DNA of 64,000 nt from QQWI01 sp964522015 (GCA_964522015.1 CAZFST010000014.1:1-64000); one strand, 5' to 3'. Numbered from the stretch's first letter, positions 53,666 through 63,456 are shown. Notes: generated from the sequence alone by a model not told the origin. Numbers and translations are program-made.

Positions 53666-55429
53666 ACAAATGGTGAAGACTGCACCACTTTTGTAGGTGT
53701 CAATATCAGTAGTGGCCGTAGGAGGCTCAAGAGTTAATTGGCCTTTTAGTACTTGCGTTGTCATATTATTGACGATGTGTAGCCCTAAACCGGTACATCC
53801 TTTAAGCCGCTTGGTGGTGAAAAAAGGCTCAAAAACTTTCTGAGTGATGTCGTTGGGTATACCGCAGCCATTGTCTGCATAACGAATCCAAATAGTGGCA
53901 TCTTTTAGAGTCACATCAAGGGTAATCAGCCCATCGCTAGTGCCTTCAAAGCCATGAATCAAGCTGTTGGTGATTAAATTCGAAAAAATATGAAAAAGAG
54001 CCATTGGGAAGGTAACCACATTAAGGTCAATTGGACAGGTCAATTGAATCTTATGGTTGCCTTCTTGAATTTTAGGAGATAGACTGGAGATGATGGTTTC
54101 TAAATGTGTTAAAAGATTTATCGTTGATATTTCCATATTAGTTTGGTCGATGGCAACCGTTTTAAAGCCCCTGATAATGCCAACTGACTTTTGAAGTGCT
54201 GAATCAAGACGACTAAACCCTTCCATACTATCATCCAAATAATTAAGAAAATCATGCCGTGATAAATCGCCTGTTTGGTATTGGTTTCGTATTGTTTTGT
54301 ACAGGTCATGCAAAAAAGAGGATACAGTGACAGCAACACCTAGGGGGGTGTTTATTTCATGAGCAACCCCTGCTACAAGCCCTCCTAAAGACGCTAATTT
54401 TTCGTTTCGAATCAACTGCTCTTGTGCGTTATGCAAAGCGTCAAGGGATTCTTCCAGGCGACTGTTGAGTAATCCAAGATCCTTGTTTGTGGTGAGTAAC
54501 TGTTTTGTCCGTTCATCTACCAGTTGGTTAAGTTGATCATGTGAATTGATTAATCGACTCAAATAGCCATAGCTAAGAAGGGCAAGGACAAGGCCTGTAA
54601 GAGCCAGTCCTATGGGTAAGTAGAGATTAGGTTGCCAACCTTCTATTGGTGTTGCAAAAAGATTCCAGGTAGTATTGTTGATTTCTAATTCTAGGATGAC
54701 GGCATTTTTATTGGATTGAATTGTTGAAAAGCTGGTGTCAATGGCGTAGCTATTAAAAATCGGGCTTTGAAGAGCGGTAGCTTCTTGTTCTGGGTACAAG
54801 GCAAATTGATAGGTTCGTGTTGCTGCAAGTAATCCTGACTGTCCCATTAGACGGTTTACATTTAGGAGTACAATGAAAATTCCTTTAATGTCTTTTTGTA
54901 AATTATTTTCGTATGAAAAAATGGGGATATAGCAATTGATGGTTGCTGAACCTGACCCATCAGACAGATTATTTTGATGTGGTACCAAAACGGTACGTCT
55001 AGTTTGTAAAACCCTTTCAATGCCATTTTTATGACTGAGATGATTAGCCAGATTGGTACCACTTTTTAGTTGAGAAAGTGTCGCGGCATCAGCGTTAATT
55101 AGGTTGGCATTTTCTGTTAATAGCCAACCCTGCACAAGCTCACTTTGCTGACTGTAGAGTTGGTTGGTATAAGCTAACATATCTCGCTCATTGGTATATT
55201 GCGTAAAAATCACAAGACTCTGTGCCTTATCGATTTGTTGCTTTATTGCGCTACTAAGCCCATTGGTATAACGAGATAATACTTCAGTGGCTTGGGACTT
55301 TTCGTCTTTTAAACTGCCATTGTAATTAGTCCATGCCACAAACATAAAAAATGACAAACAGATTGCCGCTATTAAGCCAGGAACAATCATCTTACGCAGT
55401 CTTGAAGTCGTTTTTTTTGGCTGTGACAT
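53636..55429 (-). CDS. membrane sensor histidine kinase with extracellular sensor
   Basis: 597 aa from ATG 55429 (GGAGG upstream). Membrane helix 1 at about 14-34, an extracellular domain of about 230 residues without a clear family match, helix 2 at about 268-288, a coiled coil, H-box GVAHEINTPLG (His about 365) and a HATPase domain with DNGCGIP (G1) and GCTGLGLHIVNN (G2). No response regulator is adjacent. It is divergent from an RbsB-like binding protein (about 95 bp apart), so the two may form a ligand-sensing pair like LuxP/LuxQ. The 3' end overlaps proA. Confidence 0.86.
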   Translation of the reverse strand: MSQPKKTTSRLRKMIVPGLIAAICLSFFMFVAWTNYNGSLKDEKSQATEVLSRYTNGLSSAIKQQIDKAQSLVIFTQYTNERDMLAYTNQLYSQQSELVQGWLLTENANLINADAATLSQLKSGTNLANHLSHKNGIERVLQTRRTVLVPHQNNLSDGSGSATINCYIPIFSYENNLQKDIKGIFIVLLNVNRLMGQSGLLAATRTYQFALYPEQEATALQSPIFNSYAIDTSFSTIQSNKNAVILELEINNTTWNLFATPIEGWQPNLYLPIGLALTGLVLALLSYGYLSRLINSHDQLNQLVDERTKQLLTTNKDLGLLNSRLEESLDALHNAQEQLIRNEKLASLGGLVAGVAHEINTPLGVAVTVSSFLHDLYKTIRNQYQTGDLSRHDFLNYLDDSMEGFSRLDSALQKSVGIIRGFKTVAIDQTNMEISTINLLTHLETIISSLSPKIQEGNHKIQLTCPIDLNVVTFPMALFHIFSNLITNSLIHGFEGTSDGLITLDVTLKDATIWIRYADNGCGIPNDITQKVFEPFFTTKRLKGCTGLGLHIVNNMTTQVLKGQLTLEPPTATTDIDTYKSGAVFTICLPNLSSPHN

Positions 55430-55524
55430 AAATCCTCCCAAGGGCCTTTAGCAATCTAGTGTGTACCTGGTTTGAAGATACCCATTTGGGGAATCAATAA
55501 AACATATGAATCACGGGAGGTCCT

Positions 55525-56475
55525 ATGAAGAAAATCGAAAAGGTAATGCGTCGTATCGTAGTACTAGGATTTATCTTGATTTGTTTTGTCGCCATTTTTT
55601 TATTTCTTAGAGATGGAAATAAGGATTCTGTAAAAGACAATGCATCCAATGACCCCTATGTCATTGGATTGGTACTTTCAAATCTACAGAATCCATTTTT
55701 TAAGAGTTTGGCAGCAGAAGCGAAAAATGAAGCAGATCGCCAGGGTGTGATCCTTACAATCCTTGATTCATCGGATTCAGCAGGGCTTGAGTATCAACAT
55801 GTATCGGGATTGGTTGACAGGCATGTGGATTGTATTATTGTGAATCCCACGGATTCGGATACGGTTTTTCAAGCTATTCAATATGCCAATGATAAGAATA
55901 TACCTGTGTTAACAGTTGACCGAACCTCTAATGGTGGTTTAGTGGTCTGTCATATCGAGTCTGATAACTTGGCAGGTGGCGAACTGATAGCATCGTACTT
56001 AATCGATCAAACTGGAAATAAAGGAAGTTATGTTGAAATGAAGGGTATTGAAGGGACTTCAGCAGCTCAAACCCGGAGTAAGGGGTTCAACGACAGAATG
56101 GCCAAGGATAGCAATATGTCTAGAGCCGCAGTTGTAACAGCGGACTTTGATAGAAATAAAGGTCGCGAAGCCATGGCATCCCTATTAGGGGTCCACCCAA
56201 ACCTCACAGCCCTATTTGCACACAATGATGAAATGGCGCTTGGTGCCGCTGAGATTGCACATGATTTAAAGAGCCCTGTTCTGATTTTCGGATTTGACGG
56301 CACCCAGGAGGCAATTGAAGCTATTGAGACTGGGGCTATGGTGGCAACCATAGGCCAACGACCAGATTTACTGGGTAAAACTGCACTGGAAAAAGCAGTG
56401 ACTTACTTGAAAGAGAAAAAAGTGGAAGCCTTGGTTCTGGTGGACGTACTATTGATTACGAAAGATTCTGATTGA
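55525..56475 (+). CDS. membrane-anchored RbsB-like sugar/autoinducer-binding protein
   Basis: 316 aa. The N-terminal hydrophobic helix (about 10-28) has no convincing lipobox or cleavage site, so it probably anchors the protein outside the membrane. The rest is a type I periplasmic binding protein (Peripla_BP_4): IGLVLSNLQNPFFKSLAAEA, DCIIVNPTDSD, FAHNDEMALGAAEI and VLIFGFDGTQEAI. No permease or ATPase gene is nearby, which suggests sensing rather than transport. CGGGAGG precedes the ATG. The TPR-GAF-GGDEF gene follows 90 bp later. Confidence 0.87.
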   Translation: MKKIEKVMRRIVVLGFILICFVAIFLFLRDGNKDSVKDNASNDPYVIGLVLSNLQNPFFKSLAAEAKNEADRQGVILTILDSSDSAGLEYQHVSGLVDRHVDCIIVNPTDSDTVFQAIQYANDKNIPVLTVDRTSNGGLVVCHIESDNLAGGELIASYLIDQTGNKGSYVEMKGIEGTSAAQTRSKGFNDRMAKDSNMSRAAVVTADFDRNKGREAMASLLGVHPNLTALFAHNDEMALGAAEIAHDLKSPVLIFGFDGTQEAIEAIETGAMVATIGQRPDLLGKTALEKAVTYLKEKKVEALVLVDVLLITKDSD

Positions 56476-56509
56476 TGAAGAAGCTAATTCACAATGATTT
56501 GGATTTGCA

Positions 56510-56540
56510 GCGAATCGTATTCCCATTGAATGGGATTCGC
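56510..56540 (+). promoter_or_regulatory. inverted repeat before the TPR-GAF-GGDEF gene
   Basis: GCGAAT (56510-56515) with ATTCGC (56535-56540), and inside it CCCATT/AATGGG. It lacks a T-run and may be an operator or leader hairpin. Confidence 0.4.
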
Positions 56541-56565
56541 CATCAAAGTCTAGCAGGAGGAATGG

Positions 56566-58638
56566 ATGTCGAGTAAACGCACTGCTGATATAACAAGCGA
56601 GCAAATCAATCAGATGGTAAGTGAGGGGTACGAGCTATTAAGTCACGATTTAAACAGAGCTAGGGTATGTGCAGAAAAGGCAAATGATTACGCAACAAAT
56701 TCAAATGACAATATTGGCATAGCGGGGAGTCTAATATTACTTGGAATATGCGATAATATCAGCGGTGTTTATGCCAGTGCCATCCAGCGGATCCAGCAGG
56801 GAATTGATCTTGGTAAGGTTTGCCGAAATCCAAATCTTTTGGCAAAAGGGTTCCATGCCTTAGGTAATACTTTTGCACGAACAGGTGATTTAGAAAGTGC
56901 CCTGGAGGCTTATTTACAGGGAATAGAACAGACACGCCTAGGTAATGGAGACTATGAGAGAACCCTTCTGAATAATATTTCAGTAGTCTATTCCAAGACC
57001 AACCGATTGTCACAAGCTCTAAACATTTTGTTGGAAGCCAAAGAGTTGGAAGAAGAAAACACTTCTTTTTACGGTTTTTTGCTTGCTAACATCGCTGAAG
57101 TCTATTTCAAAATGGGTGAACTTTCCCTGGCTGAACAATCGATGCTTGCTGCTGAAAAAGTGTTTGCTAAAAGCCCTTTAAATATTCAACATCACATTCA
57201 ACTCTACAAAATTAAAGGGAAGATTGCCTCCTATCAAAATCAAGATGAAGGAGCGCTAATTGCCTTTGGTCAAGCCACTGAATTGTGTGAACGACTGGGT
57301 GATAAATTTAGGCTCTGTAGCATTGGTTTTGAAATAGGTAGGCATTATATGAGTAATGGTCAATATGATTTAGCCGTTGAATCCTTAAAACGGGCACAAC
57401 TGATTGGTGAAGCCATCTCCAGTGATGTTGAGCTCCGAGATATCGCCATGTCATTAGGACAGTGTTACGAAAATTTAGCCCAATATCAAGAGGCTCTTTG
57501 CGAGACAAAAAGGTATCACCATCTCTATCAAAAAATCAATACCAAAACTCTGGAAAGTCTTTTTCTGAGTAAAACAGTGATGTTTGAAGTTGAACAAGCA
57601 AGAAAAGAGGCGGAGATCCAAAGGCTTAAAAACGAAGAGGTTCACCTGATTGGAAAAATCGGACAGATCATTACGGCTACCCTTGATATAAATATGGTTT
57701 TAAGTCTGATTTATAAACACATCCATAGCATTGTTGAGGTTGATGCTTTTGGTGTTTGCACTGTGAATCACAAAGATCAAATGATTGAGTTTAAGATGAT
57801 GATTGAGAACGGCAAGAAGGTACCCTTGCACCGGGTACCTATGGATGATCCTCTTAGTATTGCAGCCCGTTGTATTCGCGAACGTCAAATGATCCATCTT
57901 CAAGATTTAGATTTGCTGGATCGCGTTCAAGGGGCAAAAGGGGCAAGGATGCTTTCAGTTATTTTCTTTCCCCTTGTGGTTTCTGACGAAATAATTGGTT
58001 TACTAACACTCCAAAGCCAAAGGCCCAATGCCTATTCTGAAAAAGCATTGAGATTGGTTGAATCATTAGGCGCTTATATTGGGATAGCACTTAAAAACTC
58101 TATGCAATCAGCAGAATTGACAAAAAAATCAGCTGATTTAGAGCGTTTGTCCCAAACCGATGTCCTCACTAATCTATACAATCGTCGTTATATGATGACC
58201 CGGCTAGACCAACAGTGGGCCCAGAGCCAACTGACGAAACAAGCCTTTCATATTGCGATTTTGGATGTAGATCACTTTAAGCACGTTAATGATCAACATG
58301 GGCACCATGTGGGTGATTCCGTACTCATAGAAATCGCAAATCTGATGCACCGCCGACTTCGAAAGTATGATGTTGTCGGACGGTGGGGTGGCGAAGAATT
58401 TATACTCCTGATTCCCGAAAGTGATGAAGCTTTAGCTTTCACGGTGTGCGAACACTTGCGTCAATCTTTTGAAAAAAAACGGGTGATGCACCACCAAAAG
58501 CGCATCCCTGTAACTGTTACCATTGGACTGACTAAGGTTACAGAAAATGATGAGCGCGTTGACGATGTAATACAACGGGCTGATAGAGCTCTATATGAGG
58601 GAAAAAACAATGGGCGAAATCGCCTTTGCGTTTTATAA
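56566..58638 (+). CDS. soluble TPR-GAF-GGDEF protein
   Basis: 690 aa, no membrane segment. TPR repeats fill residues about 30-330, a coiled coil follows, then a GAF domain (about 375-520) and GGDEF (about 540-690) with GGEEF near residue 606. RKYD lies five residues before GGEEF, so an active, product-inhibited diguanylate cyclase is likely. CAGGAGG precedes the ATG. The TPR region, like that of the kinase at 13235-15112, suggests control by a protein or peptide partner. It is the same strand as, and close to, the RbsB-like gene. Confidence 0.88.
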   Translation: MSSKRTADITSEQINQMVSEGYELLSHDLNRARVCAEKANDYATNSNDNIGIAGSLILLGICDNISGVYASAIQRIQQGIDLGKVCRNPNLLAKGFHALGNTFARTGDLESALEAYLQGIEQTRLGNGDYERTLLNNISVVYSKTNRLSQALNILLEAKELEEENTSFYGFLLANIAEVYFKMGELSLAEQSMLAAEKVFAKSPLNIQHHIQLYKIKGKIASYQNQDEGALIAFGQATELCERLGDKFRLCSIGFEIGRHYMSNGQYDLAVESLKRAQLIGEAISSDVELRDIAMSLGQCYENLAQYQEALCETKRYHHLYQKINTKTLESLFLSKTVMFEVEQARKEAEIQRLKNEEVHLIGKIGQIITATLDINMVLSLIYKHIHSIVEVDAFGVCTVNHKDQMIEFKMMIENGKKVPLHRVPMDDPLSIAARCIRERQMIHLQDLDLLDRVQGAKGARMLSVIFFPLVVSDEIIGLLTLQSQRPNAYSEKALRLVESLGAYIGIALKNSMQSAELTKKSADLERLSQTDVLTNLYNRRYMMTRLDQQWAQSQLTKQAFHIAILDVDHFKHVNDQHGHHVGDSVLIEIANLMHRRLRKYDVVGRWGGEEFILLIPESDEALAFTVCEHLRQSFEKKRVMHHQKRIPVTVTIGLTKVTENDERVDDVIQRADRALYEGKNNGRNRLCVL

Positions 58639-58740
58639 TACAAATCCTGCAAACGTTTGGCGCAAGTTACCGATTGTTCTACCAAAACACCTTCGATATA
58701 ATGACTAGGTGAATCAAACTAGGAAATGCGGAGGTATGAC

Positions 58741-59541
58741 ATGTATCAACTGATTGCACTGGATATGGACGGCACACTACTCAATGAGGATAAAATCATT
58801 TCACAGCGGACACTGGAAGCCATTTCTGCACTTAAAGCTCTTGGCAAGAAAGTAGTGTTGGCAACAGGTAGACCTTATAACGGCATCAAACACTATATTA
58901 AGCAGTTGGATTTATTGGATGAACACGATTATGTGGTCACCTATAATGGAGCATTAGTTCAAAGTACCAAGGATTCCCGTGTTCTGCTCGACAGGCCTTT
59001 AAATATTGCTGCCTATCGAGAACTTTATAAGCTTAGTCAAGAGTTTGGCGTACATATCCATGCACTGACAGAGAACACCGTGATTACCCCATGTCATAAT
59101 CCCTATACAGAGGTTGAGTCAACCATTAACAAGATTCCAGCCATTGAAATGGCCCTTGAAGCTGTTCCCGATGATACATTGATTGTGAAAGTTATGTTTG
59201 TGGATGCACCAGAGGTGTTGGATGCACTAATTCCAAAATTACCTCAGTGGGTAAAGGATCGCTACACCATACTCCGTAGTGCCCCGATTTTCCTTGAGTT
59301 CCTTCACCCGGAAGTCAATAAAGGTATGGGGGTCCACGCCATCACAAAAGCTCTCGGGTTAAAACAATGTCAGGTGATTTGTGTGGGTGATGCCCAGAAT
59401 GATTTAGCCATGATTGAATACGCCCAGTTAGGGGTTGCCATGGGCAATGCCACGGATGAATTAAAGGCTGCAGCTGATTTCATAACATTTTCAAATGATC
59501 AAGACGGCGTAGCCCATGTGATAGAAAAGTTTATGTTATAA
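58741..59541 (+). CDS. Cof-type HAD phosphatase
   Basis: 266 aa from ATG 58741 (GGAGGT at 58730-58735; an in-frame ATG at 58726 lies within that site). HAD motif I LDMDGTLLN, motif II Thr in VLATGRPY, motif III Lys in LHPEVNKGMG and motif IV GDAQNDLAMIEYA. A type C2 cap lies between (about 85-190). Family members dephosphorylate sugar phosphates, FMN or pyridoxal phosphate; the substrate cannot be read from sequence. It is transcribed alone. Confidence 0.9.
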   Translation: MYQLIALDMDGTLLNEDKIISQRTLEAISALKALGKKVVLATGRPYNGIKHYIKQLDLLDEHDYVVTYNGALVQSTKDSRVLLDRPLNIAAYRELYKLSQEFGVHIHALTENTVITPCHNPYTEVESTINKIPAIEMALEAVPDDTLIVKVMFVDAPEVLDALIPKLPQWVKDRYTILRSAPIFLEFLHPEVNKGMGVHAITKALGLKQCQVICVGDAQNDLAMIEYAQLGVAMGNATDELKAAADFITFSNDQDGVAHVIEKFML

Positions 59542-59580
59542 TTAGTCCAAAAGGGAACAACAAAGCCAACAAAATAAATC

Positions 59581-59634
59581 AACAAAGAGTAGCCACTTCA
59601 AAGAGTTTTAAACTTGAAGTGGCTACTCTTTGTT
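59581..59634. terminator. strong hairpin terminator after the HAD gene
   Basis: A 21-bp perfect stem (59581-59601/59614-59634) with a 12-nt loop. The T-run is short (TTTGTT). Confidence 0.75.
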
Positions 59635-59663
59635 CACCCCATTGGCTGAATCGTGAGAATAGT

Positions 59664-59677
59664 CTATACTAGTATAG
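59664..59677 (+). promoter_or_regulatory. palindromic -10 region of the kinase/regulator operon
   Basis: Perfect palindrome CTATACTAGTATAG containing TATACT (59665-59670), about 46 bp before the kinase start codon. A protein binding here would cover the promoter. Confidence 0.5.
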
Positions 59678-59722
59678 AAAGCATATTTTTTCACAAGGCT
59701 GAAAATTTAAGATGAGGTGTCT

Positions 59723-61798
59723 ATGCGAAAGAAGATAGCCCTATTGGTACTGGGTTTATTATTGGTTTCTGGCTTTCTAATCAACTTGTATAGTCAGATG
59801 ACCTATAATTCAAACATATATGATTTGATTTTTGCAAATCACCAACTTTCAAATGAGGATAGGGAATACTTAAAGGCCCATGGGCCTCTCATTTACGGCA
59901 GCGATGACAACTCGCCCCCCCTCAGGTTTTATGATGGGGAAACTCGTGAATACCGGGGACTAGCAATCGACTATTTGCGCGCTTTGGCCATTGAGCTTGA
60001 GACCGAAATACAATTTAAACCCATGATTTGGGATGATGCACTAAACGCCTTGGCAGCGGGTACAACTGATCTTTGCGATATGTATCCGTCAAAGGAACGG
60101 GCTTCAAAATACTTGTTTTCCAATCCTGTTTATTATCAGAGGGGCATTCTAGTGGTGCCCAGTTATAATAGCAATATCATGAGCGTCAATTTTTTAGTTG
60201 GTAAGCGTGTGGCACTGCAACGTGGTGATTATGTCCATGAGTATTTACTCAATAGTGGACCCCAGCTTGAGTTTGTGTTTACCCGTGATTACGAGGAAAG
60301 CATTGCACTTTTGCTAACGGGGAAGGTAGATGCTGTTGCCGGAGACGAGCCTGTTATCAGTTACTTTTTGGATAAACTGCAGTTAGGGGAGAAGTTGACC
60401 ATTGTGGACCAGCCCCTTTATCAAATGCCCATGGTGTTAAGCACCCATATAGACGATAAAGAACTGCAAAGCATTCTCAATAAAGGGATTTATGCCTTAA
60501 CTCAAAAGAATATCATCACAAAGATTCAGCAAAAGTGGTTTGGTATTTCCACACCAATCGGAGCGGATTTGCAGGGACAACGGATTAGACTACTTTTTTT
60601 AGCCTTTACATTGGGGGCGTCTTTTGTTGTGGCAACCATCATTATCTGGAACTTTGAACTTAAAAAAGCGGTACGGTTACGGACGCAAGCCCTGGAAATT
60701 AGCCGCAATAACCTTCAAACCATTATTGATGGCTTGGATCATATGATTGTCGTCGTGACTGATGATTGGATGATTTTATCAGCCAATCGACATTTCTACG
60801 GGGGACTTGCACATAAATTTGGGGATGAAATCGCACCAACTAAGGGGCCAAGTTTAGAAGGGGATAGCCTTGAAAAAGTGCCTTCTTCTTTAGCTGAACT
60901 AATACCTAATTGGCTAGATTGGACCAAACAGGAATGGGCCACATGGCCCATGGAGATGCATCCAGGGGAGCGAGTTATATTTGGTCGCACTTATCGGATT
61001 TCTCCTTATCCTATTAAATATAATGCAGATCAAACCCCTTCTTGTTTGATAGTTTTTGAAGATGTGACTGATCAACGGTTAACAGTGGCAAAGATGCTCC
61101 AAGAGAACAAGATGTCAGCTATAGGGCAATTGGCAACAGGTATAGCCCATGAGATTAGAAATCCTCTGGGGCTTATTCGCAATTATGCTTTTTTAATCAA
61201 ACGAAAACCCCAGGATCAAGAGTTATTAGTTGAGGCTATTCCCATTATTGAAGAGTCCGTTGATAAGGCATCAAGTATCATTGATAACCTACTGAATTTC
61301 TCTAGGCTAACCAATGATGTACGTACTCAATTTAGTGTGGATACCGTGATTCAAAATGTGGTACGCCTTAATGATAAACTCATGCACCGTAGTCATATCC
61401 GTTTGAAATTAGTCCTTGAGCCGGTGACTGCCACATGGTGTGAGGCATCTCTAAGGCATATTTTAATGAACATCATGAATAATGCCATTGATGCCATACC
61501 CAAAAAAGGGCAGTTGACCATTTGGCTTAAGCCTCAAAATTCTGGAGATGAAGTGGCTATTCACATCATTGATACAGGAGAGGGGATGTCTGAAGAAACC
61601 CTTCAAAGACTCTTTGACCCCTTCTTTACCACAAAACAAGTGGGCCTTGGAACCGGTCTTGGTCTTTATATTGTCTACAATGAACTGACAAAGCATGGGG
61701 GCCGCATTACGGCTCTATCAAAGCCTGGCAAGGGCACTATCTTCAAATTGACCTTAACCCCTCAGAACCCATCAGATGGAGTCCAATATGAATCATAA
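59723..61798 (+). CDS. hybrid sensor kinase with amino-acid-binding (SBP_bac_3) domain
   Basis: 691 aa from ATG 59723. N-terminal helix (about 3-22), then an extracellular family 3 solute-binding domain (about 40-265; HGPLIYGSDDNSPPLRF, DLCDMYPSKERA, GKVDAVAGDEPVISYFL), helix 2 (about 283-305), a PAS-like domain (about 320-440), HisKA GIAHEIRNPLG and HATPase (DTGEGMS, GTGLGLYIVYNE). Such BvgS/GlnH-like kinases bind amino acids directly. It overlaps the NtrC-type regulator gene, and the alanine symporter lies just beyond, so it probably senses the transported amino acid. Confidence 0.9.
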   Translation: MRKKIALLVLGLLLVSGFLINLYSQMTYNSNIYDLIFANHQLSNEDREYLKAHGPLIYGSDDNSPPLRFYDGETREYRGLAIDYLRALAIELETEIQFKPMIWDDALNALAAGTTDLCDMYPSKERASKYLFSNPVYYQRGILVVPSYNSNIMSVNFLVGKRVALQRGDYVHEYLLNSGPQLEFVFTRDYEESIALLLTGKVDAVAGDEPVISYFLDKLQLGEKLTIVDQPLYQMPMVLSTHIDDKELQSILNKGIYALTQKNIITKIQQKWFGISTPIGADLQGQRIRLLFLAFTLGASFVVATIIIWNFELKKAVRLRTQALEISRNNLQTIIDGLDHMIVVVTDDWMILSANRHFYGGLAHKFGDEIAPTKGPSLEGDSLEKVPSSLAELIPNWLDWTKQEWATWPMEMHPGERVIFGRTYRISPYPIKYNADQTPSCLIVFEDVTDQRLTVAKMLQENKMSAIGQLATGIAHEIRNPLGLIRNYAFLIKRKPQDQELLVEAIPIIEESVDKASSIIDNLLNFSRLTNDVRTQFSVDTVIQNVVRLNDKLMHRSHIRLKLVLEPVTATWCEASLRHILMNIMNNAIDAIPKKGQLTIWLKPQNSGDEVAIHIIDTGEGMSEETLQRLFDPFFTTKQVGLGTGLGLYIVYNELTKHGGRITALSKPGKGTIFKLTLTPQNPSDGVQYES

Positions 61799-63206
61799 CT
61801 TTAAGATATTGATAGTGGATGATGAACAAGCCTATTGTGATGTCTTAGTGCGCATTCTTGAGGGTGAGGGCTATTATGTAGAAGCCACCACCCTAGCGAC
61901 AGAAGTTTTGGATCGACTTGAAAGAGAACGATATGACCTTGTACTAAGTGATTTTTTTATGCAAGATATGGATGGGTTTCAATTGCTCAAAGAGATTAAA
62001 TCGGAACAATATGACACCGAGGTCATTATTATCACTGGCTATGGTAGCATACAAAATGCTGTTGCTGCCATGCGGGAGGGTGCGTTTTCTTACTATATAA
62101 AATCCCACGACCCCGAAGAGCTTCTCTTTGAGATTCTCAAGGTCAAGCGAATTGCGGAGCTAAAGATTAGGGAGAATCAACCTGCTGTAACGGGTCAGTA
62201 TTTAATGCAATCTAAAAATACGAAGATGCGACGTGCCATTGATCTAATGGACAAGATTGCAAATTCCACCGCCACGGTTTTACTGCTGGGGGAATCCGGT
62301 GTTGGCAAAGAAGCCTTTGCGGCTTATTTACACGAAAAGTCTGGTCGTAAAAATGGAAACTTTGTCCCTGTTAATTGCCATGCTTATTCTCAAAGCCTTC
62401 TGGAATCAGAGCTATTTGGTCATGAAAAAGGGGCTTATACCGGCGCAAATGAGACCCGCATTGGCAAGTTTGAGTCAGCAGAAGGGGGCACCCTGTTTCT
62501 TGATGAGATTGGCGATGCCACCCCCGATATGCAACTTAAAATGCTTCGGGTACTGGATACTAGAAGGATTGAGCGGATTGGTTCTAATCGATTAATTGAT
62601 GTGGATTTTCGTTTAGTGTGTGCCACCAATCGTTTGCTGCCACAAATGATCGCTGACGGTCGCTTTAGGGAAGACTTTTATTATCGAATTGCCACTTTTG
62701 TCATCGATATTCCACCCCTTCGTGAAAGGCGTGAAGACCTTGTATCCATGGTGCAGTTTTTTGTGTCTAAACTAGGCAATGACTTTAAAAAAAATATACG
62801 TCATGTTGATGGTAATCTGATGGATTATTTGATGCAGTATCCTTTCCCAGGGAATATTCGAGAGCTTAAGAATATGATAGAGCGATTGGTAGTACTCTCC
62901 CCCGACGGGATTTTACGGCTTGACGATTTATACCTGCACCCTTCATCTACGGCACTTAAGATTGGCAATCCCAATGACCCTTCAAACCTTTCGTTACTGG
63001 ATGCTGGTGGTGTTCATAAGGATCAACTGCTAGCTGGCTACGATGGCACCAATTTTCCTACTTGGCGAGACTATCGATTTATGGTAGAAAAGAAATATCT
63101 AGAACAGTTGATGGCCCAAGCTGATAACAACATGACAAAAGCCGCTGACATGATGGGCATGACCCGTCGGCAATTATTTAACCTTTTAAAGTCCCACGAA
63201 GCATAA
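61788..63206 (+). CDS. NtrC-type sigma54 response regulator
   Basis: 472 aa from ATG 61788 (GGAG upstream, 11 bp overlap with the kinase gene). Receiver (1-120): DDEQ near the start, phospho-Asp in LVLSDFFMQDMDG, Thr in IITGYGS and Lys in YIKSHD. The AAA+ domain (about 145-375) has Walker A GESGVGKE, the sigma54 loop as GAYTGA (Tyr for Phe, also found in functional members) and GGTLFLDEIGD. The C-terminal Fis-type HTH is NMTKAADMMGMTRRQLFNLL. It probably activates the sigma54 promoter at 63300-63315. Confidence 0.93.
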   Translation: MNHNFKILIVDDEQAYCDVLVRILEGEGYYVEATTLATEVLDRLERERYDLVLSDFFMQDMDGFQLLKEIKSEQYDTEVIIITGYGSIQNAVAAMREGAFSYYIKSHDPEELLFEILKVKRIAELKIRENQPAVTGQYLMQSKNTKMRRAIDLMDKIANSTATVLLLGESGVGKEAFAAYLHEKSGRKNGNFVPVNCHAYSQSLLESELFGHEKGAYTGANETRIGKFESAEGGTLFLDEIGDATPDMQLKMLRVLDTRRIERIGSNRLIDVDFRLVCATNRLLPQMIADGRFREDFYYRIATFVIDIPPLRERREDLVSMVQFFVSKLGNDFKKNIRHVDGNLMDYLMQYPFPGNIRELKNMIERLVVLSPDGILRLDDLYLHPSSTALKIGNPNDPSNLSLLDAGGVHKDQLLAGYDGTNFPTWRDYRFMVEKKYLEQLMAQADNNMTKAADMMGMTRRQLFNLLKSHEA

Positions 63207-63255
63207 AAAGTGAGAACTTTATTTCCACATTGGAAATAAAGTTCTCACTTTTTTT
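63206..63255 (+). terminator. intrinsic terminator after the NtrC-type gene, also a long inverted repeat
   Basis: A 21-bp stem (63206-63226/63232-63252) with loop ACATT, then T. The arms lie about 75-120 bp upstream of the expected sigma54 start site, so the same DNA could also be an enhancer site. Confidence 0.9.
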
Positions 63256-63299
63256 AGAATGAAATCTCTGGAGATGTTGCTTTTTCGTCATAAATGATT

Positions 63300-63315
63300 T
63301 GGCACAGGTCTTGCT
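63300..63315 (+). promoter_or_regulatory. sigma54 (-24/-12) promoter of the alanine symporter gene
   Basis: TGGCAC-AGGTC-TTGCT with GG (63301-63302) and GC (63313-63314) exactly 12 bp apart. Close to the consensus and placed directly after a sigma54 regulator gene. Confidence 0.88.
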
Positions 63316-63337
63316 TTATATAAATTTGATTAGCGAG

Positions 63338-63355
63338 TTCAGTTTCCAAACTGAA
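63338..63355 (+). promoter_or_regulatory. palindrome in the symporter leader
   Basis: Perfect inverted repeat TTCAGTTT-CC-AAACTGAA, starting about 12 bp downstream of the expected sigma54 start. It could be an operator or an RNA hairpin. The remaining leader up to 63443 shows no known riboswitch. Confidence 0.45.
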
Positions 63356-63456
63356 AAGGGAGGTCGGAAAGATTTACATTTTAGTGTTAAGGGGAACAAA
63401 GAAACACCTTAGAGCAAATCATACGTGTGAACACAAAAAATGGATGGAGGACTTTT

